From Verrucomicrobiia bacterium (GTDB lineage Bacteria > Verrucomicrobiota > Verrucomicrobiia > Verrucomicrobiales > Akkermansiaceae), in the NCBI GenBank assembly GCA_030431475.1, contig JAUIJD010000003.1, positions 124,001-188,000 of the forward strand: 64,000 nt of DNA. Reading direction: 5' to 3'. Positions 16,666-25,777 of this stretch are shown here, piece after piece. Position numbers and translations under genes: made by a program. Position 1 is the first letter of the stretch. Every line of letters starts with the position of its first letter. Under the pieces are notes generated by a model. The model searched no databases and had not been told where the DNA came from. It saw only the letters and a program-made list of their open reading frames with translations.

Positions 16666-17099
16666 CGCCCCGACCCACGGGTCTTTCAAAAACTGCCGTC
16701 CTCCGCGGAAGGATGTCATTTGGTGCACTCGATGGTTAGGACTCCAAAGTGGTCCGAGGTTCTAAAATTTTTATTGAGGGATGGGTGATCGGCTGCTTGA
16801 ATGAGGGCATCGTCGAAAGGGGGAGGAACGAAGAATCGCGGGATTGCTCCGCATTGATTCTCCTAACTCCCTCTGGATGAAGGGTTTTGGATTTCCGATT
16901 TTGCTCCGGAGCCCGCCTCAGGATTCGGGAGAACTTGGGGGAGAACCCGAGTTTTGAGATCAACGGGCTTCGGAGCGACCCTTTAGACAACAGGAAATTC
17001 AAAGCGTTCAAAATTTAATCAGAAATTTCTTGTTTAGATTTCTGAATGAAACATACTCGATCACGTAGGTCAGCGAACCTGCCGAGTTTTTAAGATTTC
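16666..17099. other. AT-richer 434-bp intergenic region
   Basis: The stretch between mutL and the DPBB-like gene is clearly richer in A and T than its surroundings, most of all from 16980 to 17100. A 91-codon frame on the minus strand (16736-17011) has no recognisable protein character and is not called. An inverted pair CAGAAAT/ATTTCTG at 17020-17026 and 17038-17044 could be an operator. The region probably carries the promoter for the genes to the right. Confidence 0.55.
17030..17057 (+). promoter_or_regulatory. Candidate sigma-70-type promoter before DPBB-like gene
   Basis: TTGTTT at 17030-17035, a 16-bp spacer, and CATACT at 17052-17057, lying 43 bp before the GTG start in AT-rich DNA. 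The CAGAAAT/ATTTCTG inverted pair overlaps the -35 region. Inferred by eye only. Confidence 0.3.
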
Positions 17100-17876
17100 G
17101 TGAACGCTTCTCTCCCAATTTTGATTCTCGGACCGATCGCCTTCACGGCGCAGACGGTGGAATCAGCCTCCCTGGATGAGCGTCTCAAGGATCGTCACCA
17201 GGCCCTCTTGGAGGATCGTCGCGAGGCGTTTCCCTCCCTCAGCGACCCCTTCGGCGTTCCGGATGCGGCGCGGGTGGTGCTGGAGAATGACAACGAGATC
17301 TACCGCCGGGCGGCCGCCTGGCGCGGCAACGTGGTGGCGACGATTTTCTGGGTGGGCGAGGAGCCGACCGTCAACAACCCCACGCCCAATCATGCGAGCG
17401 CGTGGGATCCGAACTGGGAGTCGAACTTCGGCGGCTATGATGATCCCAAGCGCCGCGACGGGCTGTTGCCCGCCGGGTTCGTTCCCGAGCTCAACCCCTT
17501 CTACATCGCGCTGCCGTACAACGACATCGGCTCGAACTGGCGCCACAAGCCCGAGGCCTCCGAGGTGATCCCGTGGTTCTGGCGCGAGTACCGTGGCGAC
17601 GGCGTTTCGGTCTGCAAGGGCCGCTGGGTCGCGATCCACACCGAAGGCCGCGTCTGCTACGCCCAGTGGGAGGATGTCGGTCCGTTCGAGACCGACCACT
17701 GGGAGTATGTCTTCCGCGGTGCCGAGCCCCGCGACAACCGCAACGGCGGCGCCGGCATCGACGTCAGCCCCGCGGTCCGCGACTACCTGCAACTGCGGAG
17801 CGGCGAGCGCGTCCAATGGCGTTTCGTCGAGGCCCGCGACGTCCCCGCCGGTCCGTGGAAGGACTGGACCCGATGA
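17100..17876 (+). CDS. Exported protein with a DPBB (RlpA-like) C-terminal region
   Basis: A protein of 258 aa from a GTG start; the first 24 residues (NASLPILILGPIAFTAQTVESA) look like a signal peptide. The C-terminal half has the order seen in double-psi beta-barrel proteins of the RlpA type: CYAQWEDVGPFETD, then GGAGIDVSPAVRDYLQL, then GERVQWRF. The GPF and IDVSP motifs, with a conserved Asp, match the lytic-transglycosylase-like RlpA core. The N-terminal 130 residues are not recognised (NNPTPNHASAWDPNW). It may act on or bind the cell wall; this is a fold-level inference. It opens the secreted-protein island. Confidence 0.6.
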   Translation: MNASLPILILGPIAFTAQTVESASLDERLKDRHQALLEDRREAFPSLSDPFGVPDAARVVLENDNEIYRRAAAWRGNVVATIFWVGEEPTVNNPTPNHASAWDPNWESNFGGYDDPKRRDGLLPAGFVPELNPFYIALPYNDIGSNWRHKPEASEVIPWFWREYRGDGVSVCKGRWVAIHTEGRVCYAQWEDVGPFETDHWEYVFRGAEPRDNRNGGAGIDVSPAVRDYLQLRSGERVQWRFVEARDVPAGPWKDWTR

Positions 17877-18155
17877 TTTCACCCGGCTCACCCAAGCTGC
17901 TGTTCCACCACCAACCCTTACACCCGCCCCACTGATCTACTGATCCCACACCCAAGCGAAGATTCCGGAAGCCCGCGGTCCCGAGCGGCGTTTCCGGCGG
18001 TCCGGAGAGGGGTTCTGTCCCGAACCGGCAGAGCGATTCCACAGCCAGGAAAGCTCTCTGCCTTTGCCTCCTCCGGGCCGTCTTCCCGGGCGATCCGTCC
18101 CGATCGCCCGATCCCGTGAAGCCCTTCGCTTCCCACACCCACACCCAAACCAGCC

Positions 18156-19097
<942 letters not shown>

Positions 19098-19131
19098 TCT
19101 TCGAACGCCTTCTCCAATCCGATATTCTCCG

Positions 19132-19728
19132 ATGAAACCACTCGTCCAACCCGTGTCCATGATCGCTCTGGCGATCGTCATGCCGCACGTTTCGTCCGCC
19201 GGTGAGATCAAGATGCGCGACGCCGCCCGTCACGACGATCTGGTCAAGGTCAAGCGGGAGGAGATGGCGGAGGGGAAGCGGGTGGAACCGCCGAGCTTCG
19301 TTCCGGCGGAAGGCGACGACCCTTCGGTCGAGAACCGTCCGGGGGATCTGCTCGCCCGGTCGGAGATCCTCGCCTTCCGGGGCAAGGCAACCCTGGTGCC
19401 GAAGCGAGCGCTCCTGCACGTGCCACCTCGATACAGGGCCCGCGTCGGCGACATCAATGGATGTCGCCTGGTGACGTGGCTTGAGTTCTACCGTGAGAAC
19501 TCGGGGTGGATCGACACCCACGAGGTGTCCATCTCCACGGCCTCGGGTGACAGCGCGGTGGAGGAAGAGTCCCTCGAGAAGTTCGCCGAACGCGAGCGGG
19601 TCGTGGTGGCCACGTTGATGAAGGGGCCGGTTTCGGTCCTGCCTCTCAAGGAGCCGCCGCCCGAAGAGGAAGCGGAGCAGGCCCAGGACTCGACCGCCGG
19701 GAAGCCGACGGTGAGTGTGTTGGAATGA
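19132..19728 (+). CDS. Exported protein of unknown function
   Basis: A protein of 198 aa with a signal peptide (PLVQPVSMIALAIVMPHVSSA). The mature part is charged and mostly hydrophilic, with a short globular core around FRGKATLVPKRALLHVPPRY and a Glu/Pro-rich tail (KEPPPEEEAEQAQD). I recognise no family. It lies between the poly-Asp protein and another exported protein; its stop overlaps an upstream in-frame ATG of the next gene, which suggests one transcript. Confidence 0.65.
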   Translation: MKPLVQPVSMIALAIVMPHVSSAGEIKMRDAARHDDLVKVKREEMAEGKRVEPPSFVPAEGDDPSVENRPGDLLARSEILAFRGKATLVPKRALLHVPPRYRARVGDINGCRLVTWLEFYRENSGWIDTHEVSISTASGDSAVEEESLEKFAERERVVVATLMKGPVSVLPLKEPPPEEEAEQAQDSTAGKPTVSVLE

Positions 19729-19754
19729 GCTCTTCACCCCGAACGATCACAGCC

Positions 19755-20777
19755 ATGAAACCATTTGCCATCATTCTTGCGACCGGAGCCCTTCTTGCGG
19801 GATCGGCCTCGGGCAACGACGCCTCGCAGTACTACACCAACTTCATTCGCCAGGTCCAGTTTCCGAGCGGCTTCGAGCGTGACGTCTCGGTCGATTCCAG
19901 CGGCCAGCAGTTCTCGGAGCTTCCGATCGATCCGGGCGGGGCGCGCTTCGAGCTCTGGACCGTCAAGAGCGATGCCTCCCAGAGCTGGCTCCTCGATAGC
20001 AAGTATGTCGGTGCCTTCGTGCCGGTAGCCACGGTGGCGTTCACGACCGCCGATCCGTATTCGGTGGTCCCCCGCACCCGCGCCGACCAACCGATCCAGG
20101 TCACGGTCACGGTCGATGGACTGTACGCCGACCCGTCGGCGCCCGAGGCGGCGCGGAAGGCGCGGTTTCTCCGCCATGTCCAGTCCTACGGAGCAGGGGA
20201 CGGGGCCAACATCGACCGCACGCAGGCGACGCTGCACACGCAGAGTATCTTCGACAGCAACGGCACCTACAACCTGACCTACACCTTGACGGACATCCCT
20301 GGAGGGAACCGGGCGAAAGTCCGCGGCGAAGAACGCTTTTCGATCTTCACCCTCGACGATTACCAGGCGCCCTCGTCACAGGTGGCCTCGAAGCACATCC
20401 AGGTCTGGCCGGTGGCCGACGGATCCCTCAGCGGCATCGACGACGGAGCCGATCTCCGGTTCAGCACGCCGTCCCTGACGCTGACCCTTCACGATCTTTA
20501 TCCCGATTCGAGGACCTACGCGCAGATCTATCCCGGACAGCCGGCCCTCGGGACGGATGGGACGGTCATCCCCGGCACGGGATACATCGTCTACGACGTG
20601 AAGCCGCACGACAAGACGATGGTCATCGATGACTGGGACAATGTCATCGAGGAGAGCGGAGAGTATACCATCGAGCTTCTCACGGCCACGCCGTTCGGGA
20701 TCGACCGGCTCGATTACGTGACCTTCCACATCAACCGTGACATCCAGGTCAACGGCAGCGTGACCACCGTCGAGTAA
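19755..20777 (+). CDS. Exported protein of unknown function in pseudopilin island
   Basis: A protein of 340 aa. The ATG at 19755 gives a clean signal peptide (MKPFAIILATGALLAGSASG); an ATG at 19725 overlapping the previous stop would add ten residues. The mature protein is rich in beta-strand patterns (FELWTVKSDAS, IQVTVTVDGLY, TYNLTYTLTDI), suggesting stacked beta-sandwich domains like those of surface proteins. No catalytic motif is seen. It closes the three-gene secreted cluster; the next gene runs in the opposite direction. Confidence 0.65.
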   Translation: MKPFAIILATGALLAGSASGNDASQYYTNFIRQVQFPSGFERDVSVDSSGQQFSELPIDPGGARFELWTVKSDASQSWLLDSKYVGAFVPVATVAFTTADPYSVVPRTRADQPIQVTVTVDGLYADPSAPEAARKARFLRHVQSYGAGDGANIDRTQATLHTQSIFDSNGTYNLTYTLTDIPGGNRAKVRGEERFSIFTLDDYQAPSSQVASKHIQVWPVADGSLSGIDDGADLRFSTPSLTLTLHDLYPDSRTYAQIYPGQPALGTDGTVIPGTGYIVYDVKPHDKTMVIDDWDNVIEESGEYTIELLTATPFGIDRLDYVTFHINRDIQVNGSVTTVE

Positions 20778-20807
20778 CCGCACCCGAATCCGATGCAGAA
20801 CCGGCCG

Positions 20808-21407
20808 TCATTCCCCCAGGGATGGTCCGCCGGAACGGCGGGCCTCGTTTTCCAGCCTCACCCTCAGGTTGTCGTTGCGATAGATCACCGAGTAGGTGGC
20901 CTTCCTCGACTTCCGGAGCAGGTCCTCGACCTCGGTGAAGGCGATCAGCAGGAACAAGCCGCGCACCGGCTCGCGGTGGAAGGACAGCGTGCGGGTGGCG
21001 AACTTGTCCTCGACGGATCGCTCCTGCTGGTTGGCGGTGAGGGTGCCGTGCTCTTTCCCGAGCTTTCGCCGGAGCTCGTTGAACTCGAGCTCGACCGCGT
21101 CGGCTTTCTGGTCGGGCATGCCGTGATGGATCGTGACCTCGATCAGCCGGCCATCGAAGAACCGGGCTTCCACGGCGCGGGCATCCGAGTCCGGGAGAGG
21201 GGCGTCCTCCCGCTCGATGCGGAAGATCCGCAGGGCCGGGGCATCGCCGGGGAGGGAGATGTGGATGTCGAGCTTGTGCTTGTCGGCCCACTCGATGAGG
21301 CGCTCGGGCGAGTCGCCCCACTTCAAGCCCAGCGGCGGCTCGAGGAGGGCCTGGCCGAAGAGGGGCGGGGCGAGCAGCAGCCACAGGAAAAGAAAGGCTT
21401 TCGGCAT
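20808..21407 (-). CDS. Small exported protein of unknown function
   Basis: A protein of 199 aa with signal peptide MPKAFLFLWLLLAPPLFG. The mature part starts LEPPLGLKWGDSPERLIEWA, a layout seen in small secreted proteins whose leading segment precedes a periplasmic alpha/beta domain; a family name is not justified. Its ATG (21407) is only 9 bp from the start chosen for the divergent pseudopilin gene, so promoters must overlap coding sequence. The plus-strand frame across it is open for 368 codons but is only a shadow. Confidence 0.65.
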   Translation of the reverse strand: MPKAFLFLWLLLAPPLFGQALLEPPLGLKWGDSPERLIEWADKHKLDIHISLPGDAPALRIFRIEREDAPLPDSDARAVEARFFDGRLIEVTIHHGMPDQKADAVELEFNELRRKLGKEHGTLTANQQERSVEDKFATRTLSFHREPVRGLFLLIAFTEVEDLLRKSRKATYSVIYRNDNLRVRLENEARRSGGPSLGE

Positions 21408-21416
21408 GCACGGAGC

Positions 21417-21899
21417 ATGCGCGCGATGGGCCGGCGAAACAAGCGTCGCCGTGGCTGGGTGATGCTGGAGGCGGCGTATGCGCTGAGTTTTCTGACGGCG
21501 CTGTCGCTGGTGCTGCTGAAGCTGTCGATCAACATCACGCACCCGCGTCAGTGGACGCTGCAGCAGACGGTGACCGACGCGTATCTGACCTATGAGAAGG
21601 CGTGGGCGCAGCGTCTTCCGTTCTCGGACCTGCTGGCCGACGACTCGCCGTGGCCGGCGTATCCGGCGAAGAGCGAGGTGACCGTGGAACTGGGCAAGCT
21701 GCCGGGCGGGGCTCCGATCGAGGGTCGGGTGATCCGGACGCGGATTCCGCATGAGGACAACTTTCCGGTGGACGGGGGGAGCGGGACGACGGCGGACAAC
21801 CCGGCGGGGATGAAGGTGTGGAATTTCCAGAGCCTGCTGGTCTACGAGATCGGAGGTCGTGACTACGTGAAGAGCCGGACGGTGGTGAGATCGCAATGA
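21417..21899 (+). CDS. Pseudopilin-like protein 1, cassette A
   Basis: A protein of 160 aa. A short basic leader (MRAMGRRNKRRRG) ends in Gly and is followed by WVMLEAAYALSFLTALSLVL, matching the type IV prepilin signal with Glu at +5 of the mature protein and one hydrophobic helix. A prepilin peptidase would cut after the Gly. The rest is a short globular pilin head. The stop overlaps the next start (ATGA). From the Arg-Gly codon onward the DNA is identical, except for one base, to the gene at 24664. It resembles a minor pseudopilin of the GspI/J class, or the pilin-like Verru_Chthon cassette proteins; its surface function is unknown. Confidence 0.75.
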   Translation: MRAMGRRNKRRRGWVMLEAAYALSFLTALSLVLLKLSINITHPRQWTLQQTVTDAYLTYEKAWAQRLPFSDLLADDSPWPAYPAKSEVTVELGKLPGGAPIEGRVIRTRIPHEDNFPVDGGSGTTADNPAGMKVWNFQSLLVYEIGGRDYVKSRTVVRSQ

Positions 21900-22479
21900 G
21901 GACCTCGAGGAGAAAGACCCGGGCGAAGCAGGATGGCTACACGCTGCTGGAGCTGTCGCTGGCGATGGGGGTGGGGATCATGGTGGCGGCGATGTCGCTG
22001 ATGCTCTTCAACCAGCAGATGGCGTTTCTGCGGATTTTCCGGGCGCAGGATTTCCTGACGCGTGAGGCGCCGCTGATCAACAACTACGTGGTGCGGGTGA
22101 TCGGCAGCGCGGAAGGCTACGCGCTGTATACGGACATGGCGGCGCTGCGCAACGGGGAGAGCGCGGTGCTGGAGGGGGCGACGGTGCTGGTGCTGCGCTA
22201 CAAGACGGCGGACGGAGGGGAGCGGGCGTCGATCCTGTCCTTCGAGGACCCGGGGACGGGGCAGGGGCTTTACTACCGTCTGATCCCGGAGGACGGGACG
22301 CTGGCGGGGCCGGACCTGGCGCTGAGCAAGCAGCCGGCGCTGGTGAGCTTCGCGGTGGAGCAGGGGGTGCTGCGGATGTATCTGACCGGACCGAACGGGG
22401 AGGAACTGGTGTACTCGGGAACCCAACAACTGTAGTTGAAGATGAAGATAGGAAACCGGAACCGGAAGCCGCGGGGATA
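21450..22479 (+). repeat. 1,030-bp near-identical direct repeat, copy A
   Basis: By eye this segment equals 24748-25777 with one difference (C at 21507, T at 24805). It starts at the Arg codon before the prepilin cleavage Gly of gene 1, spans all of gene 2, and ends at the Tyr codon after the cleavage Gly of gene 3. Beyond 22479 the copies remain about 90% alike for some 120 bp and then diverge. Confidence 0.93.
21896..22435 (+). CDS. Pseudopilin-like protein 2, cassette A
   Basis: A protein of 179 aa with a textbook class III signal: basic leader RKTRAKQDG, then YTLLELSLAMGVGIMVAAMS, with Glu at +5. The body (about 145 residues) has the size and layout of a GspJ/PilW-like minor pilin (VLRYKTADGGERASILSFED). 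It starts inside the stop of gene 1 and ends 6 bp before gene 3. The nucleotide and protein sequence are identical to the cassette B copy (25194-25733). No prepilin peptidase, ATPase or secretin is in the window, so assembly would depend on distant genes. Confidence 0.8.
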   Translation: MRTSRRKTRAKQDGYTLLELSLAMGVGIMVAAMSLMLFNQQMAFLRIFRAQDFLTREAPLINNYVVRVIGSAEGYALYTDMAALRNGESAVLEGATVLVLRYKTADGGERASILSFEDPGTGQGLYYRLIPEDGTLAGPDLALSKQPALVSFAVEQGVLRMYLTGPNGEELVYSGTQQL

Positions 22480-24598
22480 CGTGTCGTATGTGATGGTGCT
22501 GTCGCTGGGCATCGTGGTGCTGATGCTGCTGATCAACACCTACAAGACGTCGATGCGCTCGCACGAGACCCAGCGGGAGGTGGGTCTGCGGGTCGACTAC
22601 TCGGACAAGGAGGACGAGATCCTCCGCGCCGTGGTGAACATCGTGCCGAACCGGGCGATTCTGGCCATGGTGGACGATTCGAACGCGTCGTCCTCCAATC
22701 GCAATCCGCTGCGCTGGAGTTCCATCTTCTCGGATGCGCTGGATCAGGCCAACGCCCGGGAGTCGATCAGCGACACTCTGCTGGGTGGGTTCGGGTTGGC
22801 CAACGCGGTGACCGCGAACCAGGGGGACACGTCCTTCACCAACGTCAACGCGGTCTTCGATGCGATCGAACCGGAGTCGGGCTACGTCGCACCGGGCATC
22901 GGACGAATTCTGGGGGAGGGCTTTCCGGTGCCGCTCGAGTCCTCGAACTCCACCCTGGTCGCCCGCGACCGGATCTACCCCATCATCAGCGATCAGAAGA
23001 AGTACGGCCTGCTGGCCACCGGGGGCGTGGGTCTGTCGACCGAGGACTATCCCGATTTCAATCTCATCCCGTTCCCCGAGATCCGCTTCGCCTACTGCGA
23101 GCCGGGACAGCCGTTCGTTGCGAAGCGAAACTGGTGGGCCTTCAGTCTCGACCTTGCGGATGCCGACGACGATGTGACGGGGATGGACCGGATGGAGCGC
23201 GACTTCATCGTGTCCATCTACGAGGTGCCCTCCCAGCTCGCGATCTCCGCCGAGGCCTTTGCGATCCTCGGAGAGCATGAGGACGGAACCGTCTGGAAGA
23301 ACACCACGGTCGATGGAGGGGTCTACGGGACGCGCGTCAGGGCGGGAGCGGGGTTGAGCGTGCCCCGGCTCACCGGGCGGCGCGATGTGAAGTTCGACTC
23401 CACGGTGACAATCGGGGAACACGAGCTGACTGATGATCCCTTCGCCCCGGGCGCGCGGGAGAGTTTCGAACTCGACCACGGAGAGTTCATGCCGGTTTCG
23501 CTGGCGTCGGAGGCGGGGCGGGCGGCCTTTCTGCCGATCAACCGGGGCCCGGCCTTCTTCGATCGGTATGTGCATTCCCAAGAGTCCCAGACCTTGTCGC
23601 CGACGACCTGGAACGACTACTCGGTCGGCGCGAACCAGTGCGCGATGCGTCTGGATATCACGGACGCGGTCAGCGACACCGACAACATGCCCTCGGCGCT
23701 TCGTTTCCAGTATTTCAAGAACGGGGTCCGTGAGACGCTGGAGCTCCCCTTGTTTGAAGATACGGACACCGGGCTGCCGCCCGGATTCATCTATTGTGCG
23801 GATGAGAACCAAACGGTGAGTTTCCCTTATCCGGTGGACCTTGCCTACGGGAAGAACGGAAGCTATTACTACGAGGAGGGGGCTTCGGGTGTGGTGACCT
23901 TCGATAATGCCCGATTCGGCGACCCCCTGGTGGGGACCTTCAAGGCGGGCTACTACCGGCCGAGCTACCCCTTCACCCTGCGGCTCCTGCACGATCACAA
24001 GTGGTGCATCGTGGTCTTTCCCGAACGGGTGAAGGCCTGTCTCGAGCTGCTGGGAGCCGATGGGCCCGAGGTCAACCACTCTCTGGCGGTCAATGTCGAC
24101 TACCCCGGCAGCGCCTATCTCGATGCCCCGTCGATTCCCTGCAAGGAAACCGATTACGGCGTGCTGCTGGAGGAATGCGGCGATCTGAGCGATTTCAGCA
24201 AAGGTTTCTCCCTCGTCACGAACCTCCGGCTCTACATCGCCGATGATTTCAACACGGTGTCGGTGGCGCCTCCCGAGACGAGCGGTCTGCCCTCGCCCTA
24301 CTATCCCCCCTGTTCGCTGTTTGCCCCGGAGAAGCGCTATGGGGCGGAGGCGGATCCCTACCATCTCACGATCAGCGGGCAGGTTGGGAGTCTCGCCGGC
24401 GAAGAGGGGGAGGGCGGAAAAAGGGTTCACCTTCTCGACCTGAAAAACGCGAGTGAGGACGACGTCGCTCATGATCAGGTATCGGTGAATCTCTCCCAGA
24501 TCCGGCACCCGGCGGCCCTGCCTCCCATCACGATGATGAACTGGCTCATCCTCGTGGAGGAACGCCGGGCCGAACTCTACGTCTCCGACGACCCCTGA
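22442..24598 (+). CDS. Large pilin-like surface protein, cassette A
   Basis: A protein of 718 aa; a TTG at 22436 would add two residues. The N-terminus (RNRKPRG, then YVSYVMVLSLGIVVLMLLIN) is a prepilin-like signal without Glu at +5, as in GspK/PilX tip subunits. The protein is more than twice the size of GspK. The exposed part shows repeated beta-strand features and conserved stretches such as TFDNARFGDPLVGTFKAGYY. It is paralogous to the cassette B protein, with strong islands of identity separated by diverged segments. A tip adhesin or cargo role is an inference from the GspI-J-K-like order. Confidence 0.7.
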   Translation: MKIGNRNRKPRGYVSYVMVLSLGIVVLMLLINTYKTSMRSHETQREVGLRVDYSDKEDEILRAVVNIVPNRAILAMVDDSNASSSNRNPLRWSSIFSDALDQANARESISDTLLGGFGLANAVTANQGDTSFTNVNAVFDAIEPESGYVAPGIGRILGEGFPVPLESSNSTLVARDRIYPIISDQKKYGLLATGGVGLSTEDYPDFNLIPFPEIRFAYCEPGQPFVAKRNWWAFSLDLADADDDVTGMDRMERDFIVSIYEVPSQLAISAEAFAILGEHEDGTVWKNTTVDGGVYGTRVRAGAGLSVPRLTGRRDVKFDSTVTIGEHELTDDPFAPGARESFELDHGEFMPVSLASEAGRAAFLPINRGPAFFDRYVHSQESQTLSPTTWNDYSVGANQCAMRLDITDAVSDTDNMPSALRFQYFKNGVRETLELPLFEDTDTGLPPGFIYCADENQTVSFPYPVDLAYGKNGSYYYEEGASGVVTFDNARFGDPLVGTFKAGYYRPSYPFTLRLLHDHKWCIVVFPERVKACLELLGADGPEVNHSLAVNVDYPGSAYLDAPSIPCKETDYGVLLEECGDLSDFSKGFSLVTNLRLYIADDFNTVSVAPPETSGLPSPYYPPCSLFAPEKRYGAEADPYHLTISGQVGSLAGEEGEGGKRVHLLDLKNASEDDVAHDQVSVNLSQIRHPAALPPITMMNWLILVEERRAELYVSDDP

Positions 24599-24635
24599 GG
24601 GCGTGCGGGCCCGCGCGATCGCGTGAGTTGTCAGC

Positions 24636-24660
24636 GGGGAGCTTTTTTGTTAAGTTCCCC
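24636..24660 (+). promoter_or_regulatory. Hairpin between pseudopilin cassettes
   Basis: GGGGAGCTT at 24636-24644 and AAGTTCCCC at 24652-24660 pair over nine positions (one G-U) around a T-rich loop. It lies between the cassette A stop and the likely GTG start of cassette B, so it could attenuate read-through or mask initiation. No T-run follows it, so it is a poor classical terminator. Confidence 0.45.
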
Positions 24661-24663
24661 TAA

Positions 24664-25197
24664 GTGTTCACCCCAGCGTTCCATTCCGGAGCGGCCGATC
24701 GGCCCCGCTCCGCGCCCCTGAGGCGCCGTGTCCGGCGTCGCAGCCCGCGTGGCTGGGTGATGCTGGAGGCGGCGTATGCGCTGAGTTTTCTGACGGCGCT
24801 GTCGTTGGTGCTGCTGAAGCTGTCGATCAACATCACGCACCCGCGTCAGTGGACGCTGCAGCAGACGGTGACCGACGCGTATCTGACCTATGAGAAGGCG
24901 TGGGCGCAGCGTCTTCCGTTCTCGGACCTGCTGGCCGACGACTCGCCGTGGCCGGCGTATCCGGCGAAGAGCGAGGTGACCGTGGAACTGGGCAAGCTGC
25001 CGGGCGGGGCTCCGATCGAGGGTCGGGTGATCCGGACGCGGATTCCGCATGAGGACAACTTTCCGGTGGACGGGGGGAGCGGGACGACGGCGGACAACCC
25101 GGCGGGGATGAAGGTGTGGAATTTCCAGAGCCTGCTGGTCTACGAGATCGGAGGTCGTGACTACGTGAAGAGCCGGACGGTGGTGAGATCGCAATGA
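24664..25197 (+). CDS. Pseudopilin-like protein 1, cassette B
   Basis: A protein of 177 aa from a tentative GTG at 24664; no good ATG precedes the prepilin signal. The leader is longer and unrelated to that of cassette A and ends RRSPRG. The mature part, beginning WVMLEAAYALSF, is identical in protein sequence to the cassette A copy, with one synonymous base change (24805). It overlaps gene 2 by ATGA. The start is uncertain because a hairpin occupies the usual ribosome-binding position. Confidence 0.7.
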   Translation: MFTPAFHSGAADRPRSAPLRRRVRRRSPRGWVMLEAAYALSFLTALSLVLLKLSINITHPRQWTLQQTVTDAYLTYEKAWAQRLPFSDLLADDSPWPAYPAKSEVTVELGKLPGGAPIEGRVIRTRIPHEDNFPVDGGSGTTADNPAGMKVWNFQSLLVYEIGGRDYVKSRTVVRSQ

Positions 25198-25777
25198 GGA
25201 CCTCGAGGAGAAAGACCCGGGCGAAGCAGGATGGCTACACGCTGCTGGAGCTGTCGCTGGCGATGGGGGTGGGGATCATGGTGGCGGCGATGTCGCTGAT
25301 GCTCTTCAACCAGCAGATGGCGTTTCTGCGGATTTTCCGGGCGCAGGATTTCCTGACGCGTGAGGCGCCGCTGATCAACAACTACGTGGTGCGGGTGATC
25401 GGCAGCGCGGAAGGCTACGCGCTGTATACGGACATGGCGGCGCTGCGCAACGGGGAGAGCGCGGTGCTGGAGGGGGCGACGGTGCTGGTGCTGCGCTACA
25501 AGACGGCGGACGGAGGGGAGCGGGCGTCGATCCTGTCCTTCGAGGACCCGGGGACGGGGCAGGGGCTTTACTACCGTCTGATCCCGGAGGACGGGACGCT
25601 GGCGGGGCCGGACCTGGCGCTGAGCAAGCAGCCGGCGCTGGTGAGCTTCGCGGTGGAGCAGGGGGTGCTGCGGATGTATCTGACCGGACCGAACGGGGAG
25701 GAACTGGTGTACTCGGGAACCCAACAACTGTAGTTGAAGATGAAGATAGGAAACCGGAACCGGAAGCCGCGGGGATA
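24748..25777 (+). repeat. 1,030-bp near-identical direct repeat, copy B
   Basis: The partner of 21450-22479, offset by 3,298 bp, with one substitution by eye. The intervening unique part is the diverging body of the cassette A large protein plus a short spacer. Confidence 0.93.
25194..25733 (+). CDS. Pseudopilin-like protein 2, cassette B
   Basis: A protein of 179 aa, identical to the cassette A gene 2 at both protein and nucleotide level. It has a class III signal (KQDG then YTLLELSLAM). It overlaps gene 1 of the cassette by ATGA and is followed 6 bp later by the large gene. Perfect conservation, including third codon positions, points to very recent duplication or ongoing gene conversion rather than to selection on protein sequence. 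Confidence 0.8.
   Translation: MRTSRRKTRAKQDGYTLLELSLAMGVGIMVAAMSLMLFNQQMAFLRIFRAQDFLTREAPLINNYVVRVIGSAEGYALYTDMAALRNGESAVLEGATVLVLRYKTADGGERASILSFEDPGTGQGLYYRLIPEDGTLAGPDLALSKQPALVSFAVEQGVLRMYLTGPNGEELVYSGTQQL

Noticed and set aside
16736-17011. A 91-codon minus-strand frame in the AT-rich gap
   Set aside because: No family resemblance, no ribosome-binding site and no signal; probably non-coding.
20793-21416. Long plus-strand open frame extending pseudopilin gene A1 upstream
   Set aside because: It lies antisense to a protein with a clear signal peptide, and the pseudopilin needs only a short basic leader before its cleavage Gly.
24636-24660. Classical terminator between the pseudopilin cassettes
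   Set aside because: The stem is fair but no T-run follows the right arm, so it is listed as a possible regulatory hairpin only.
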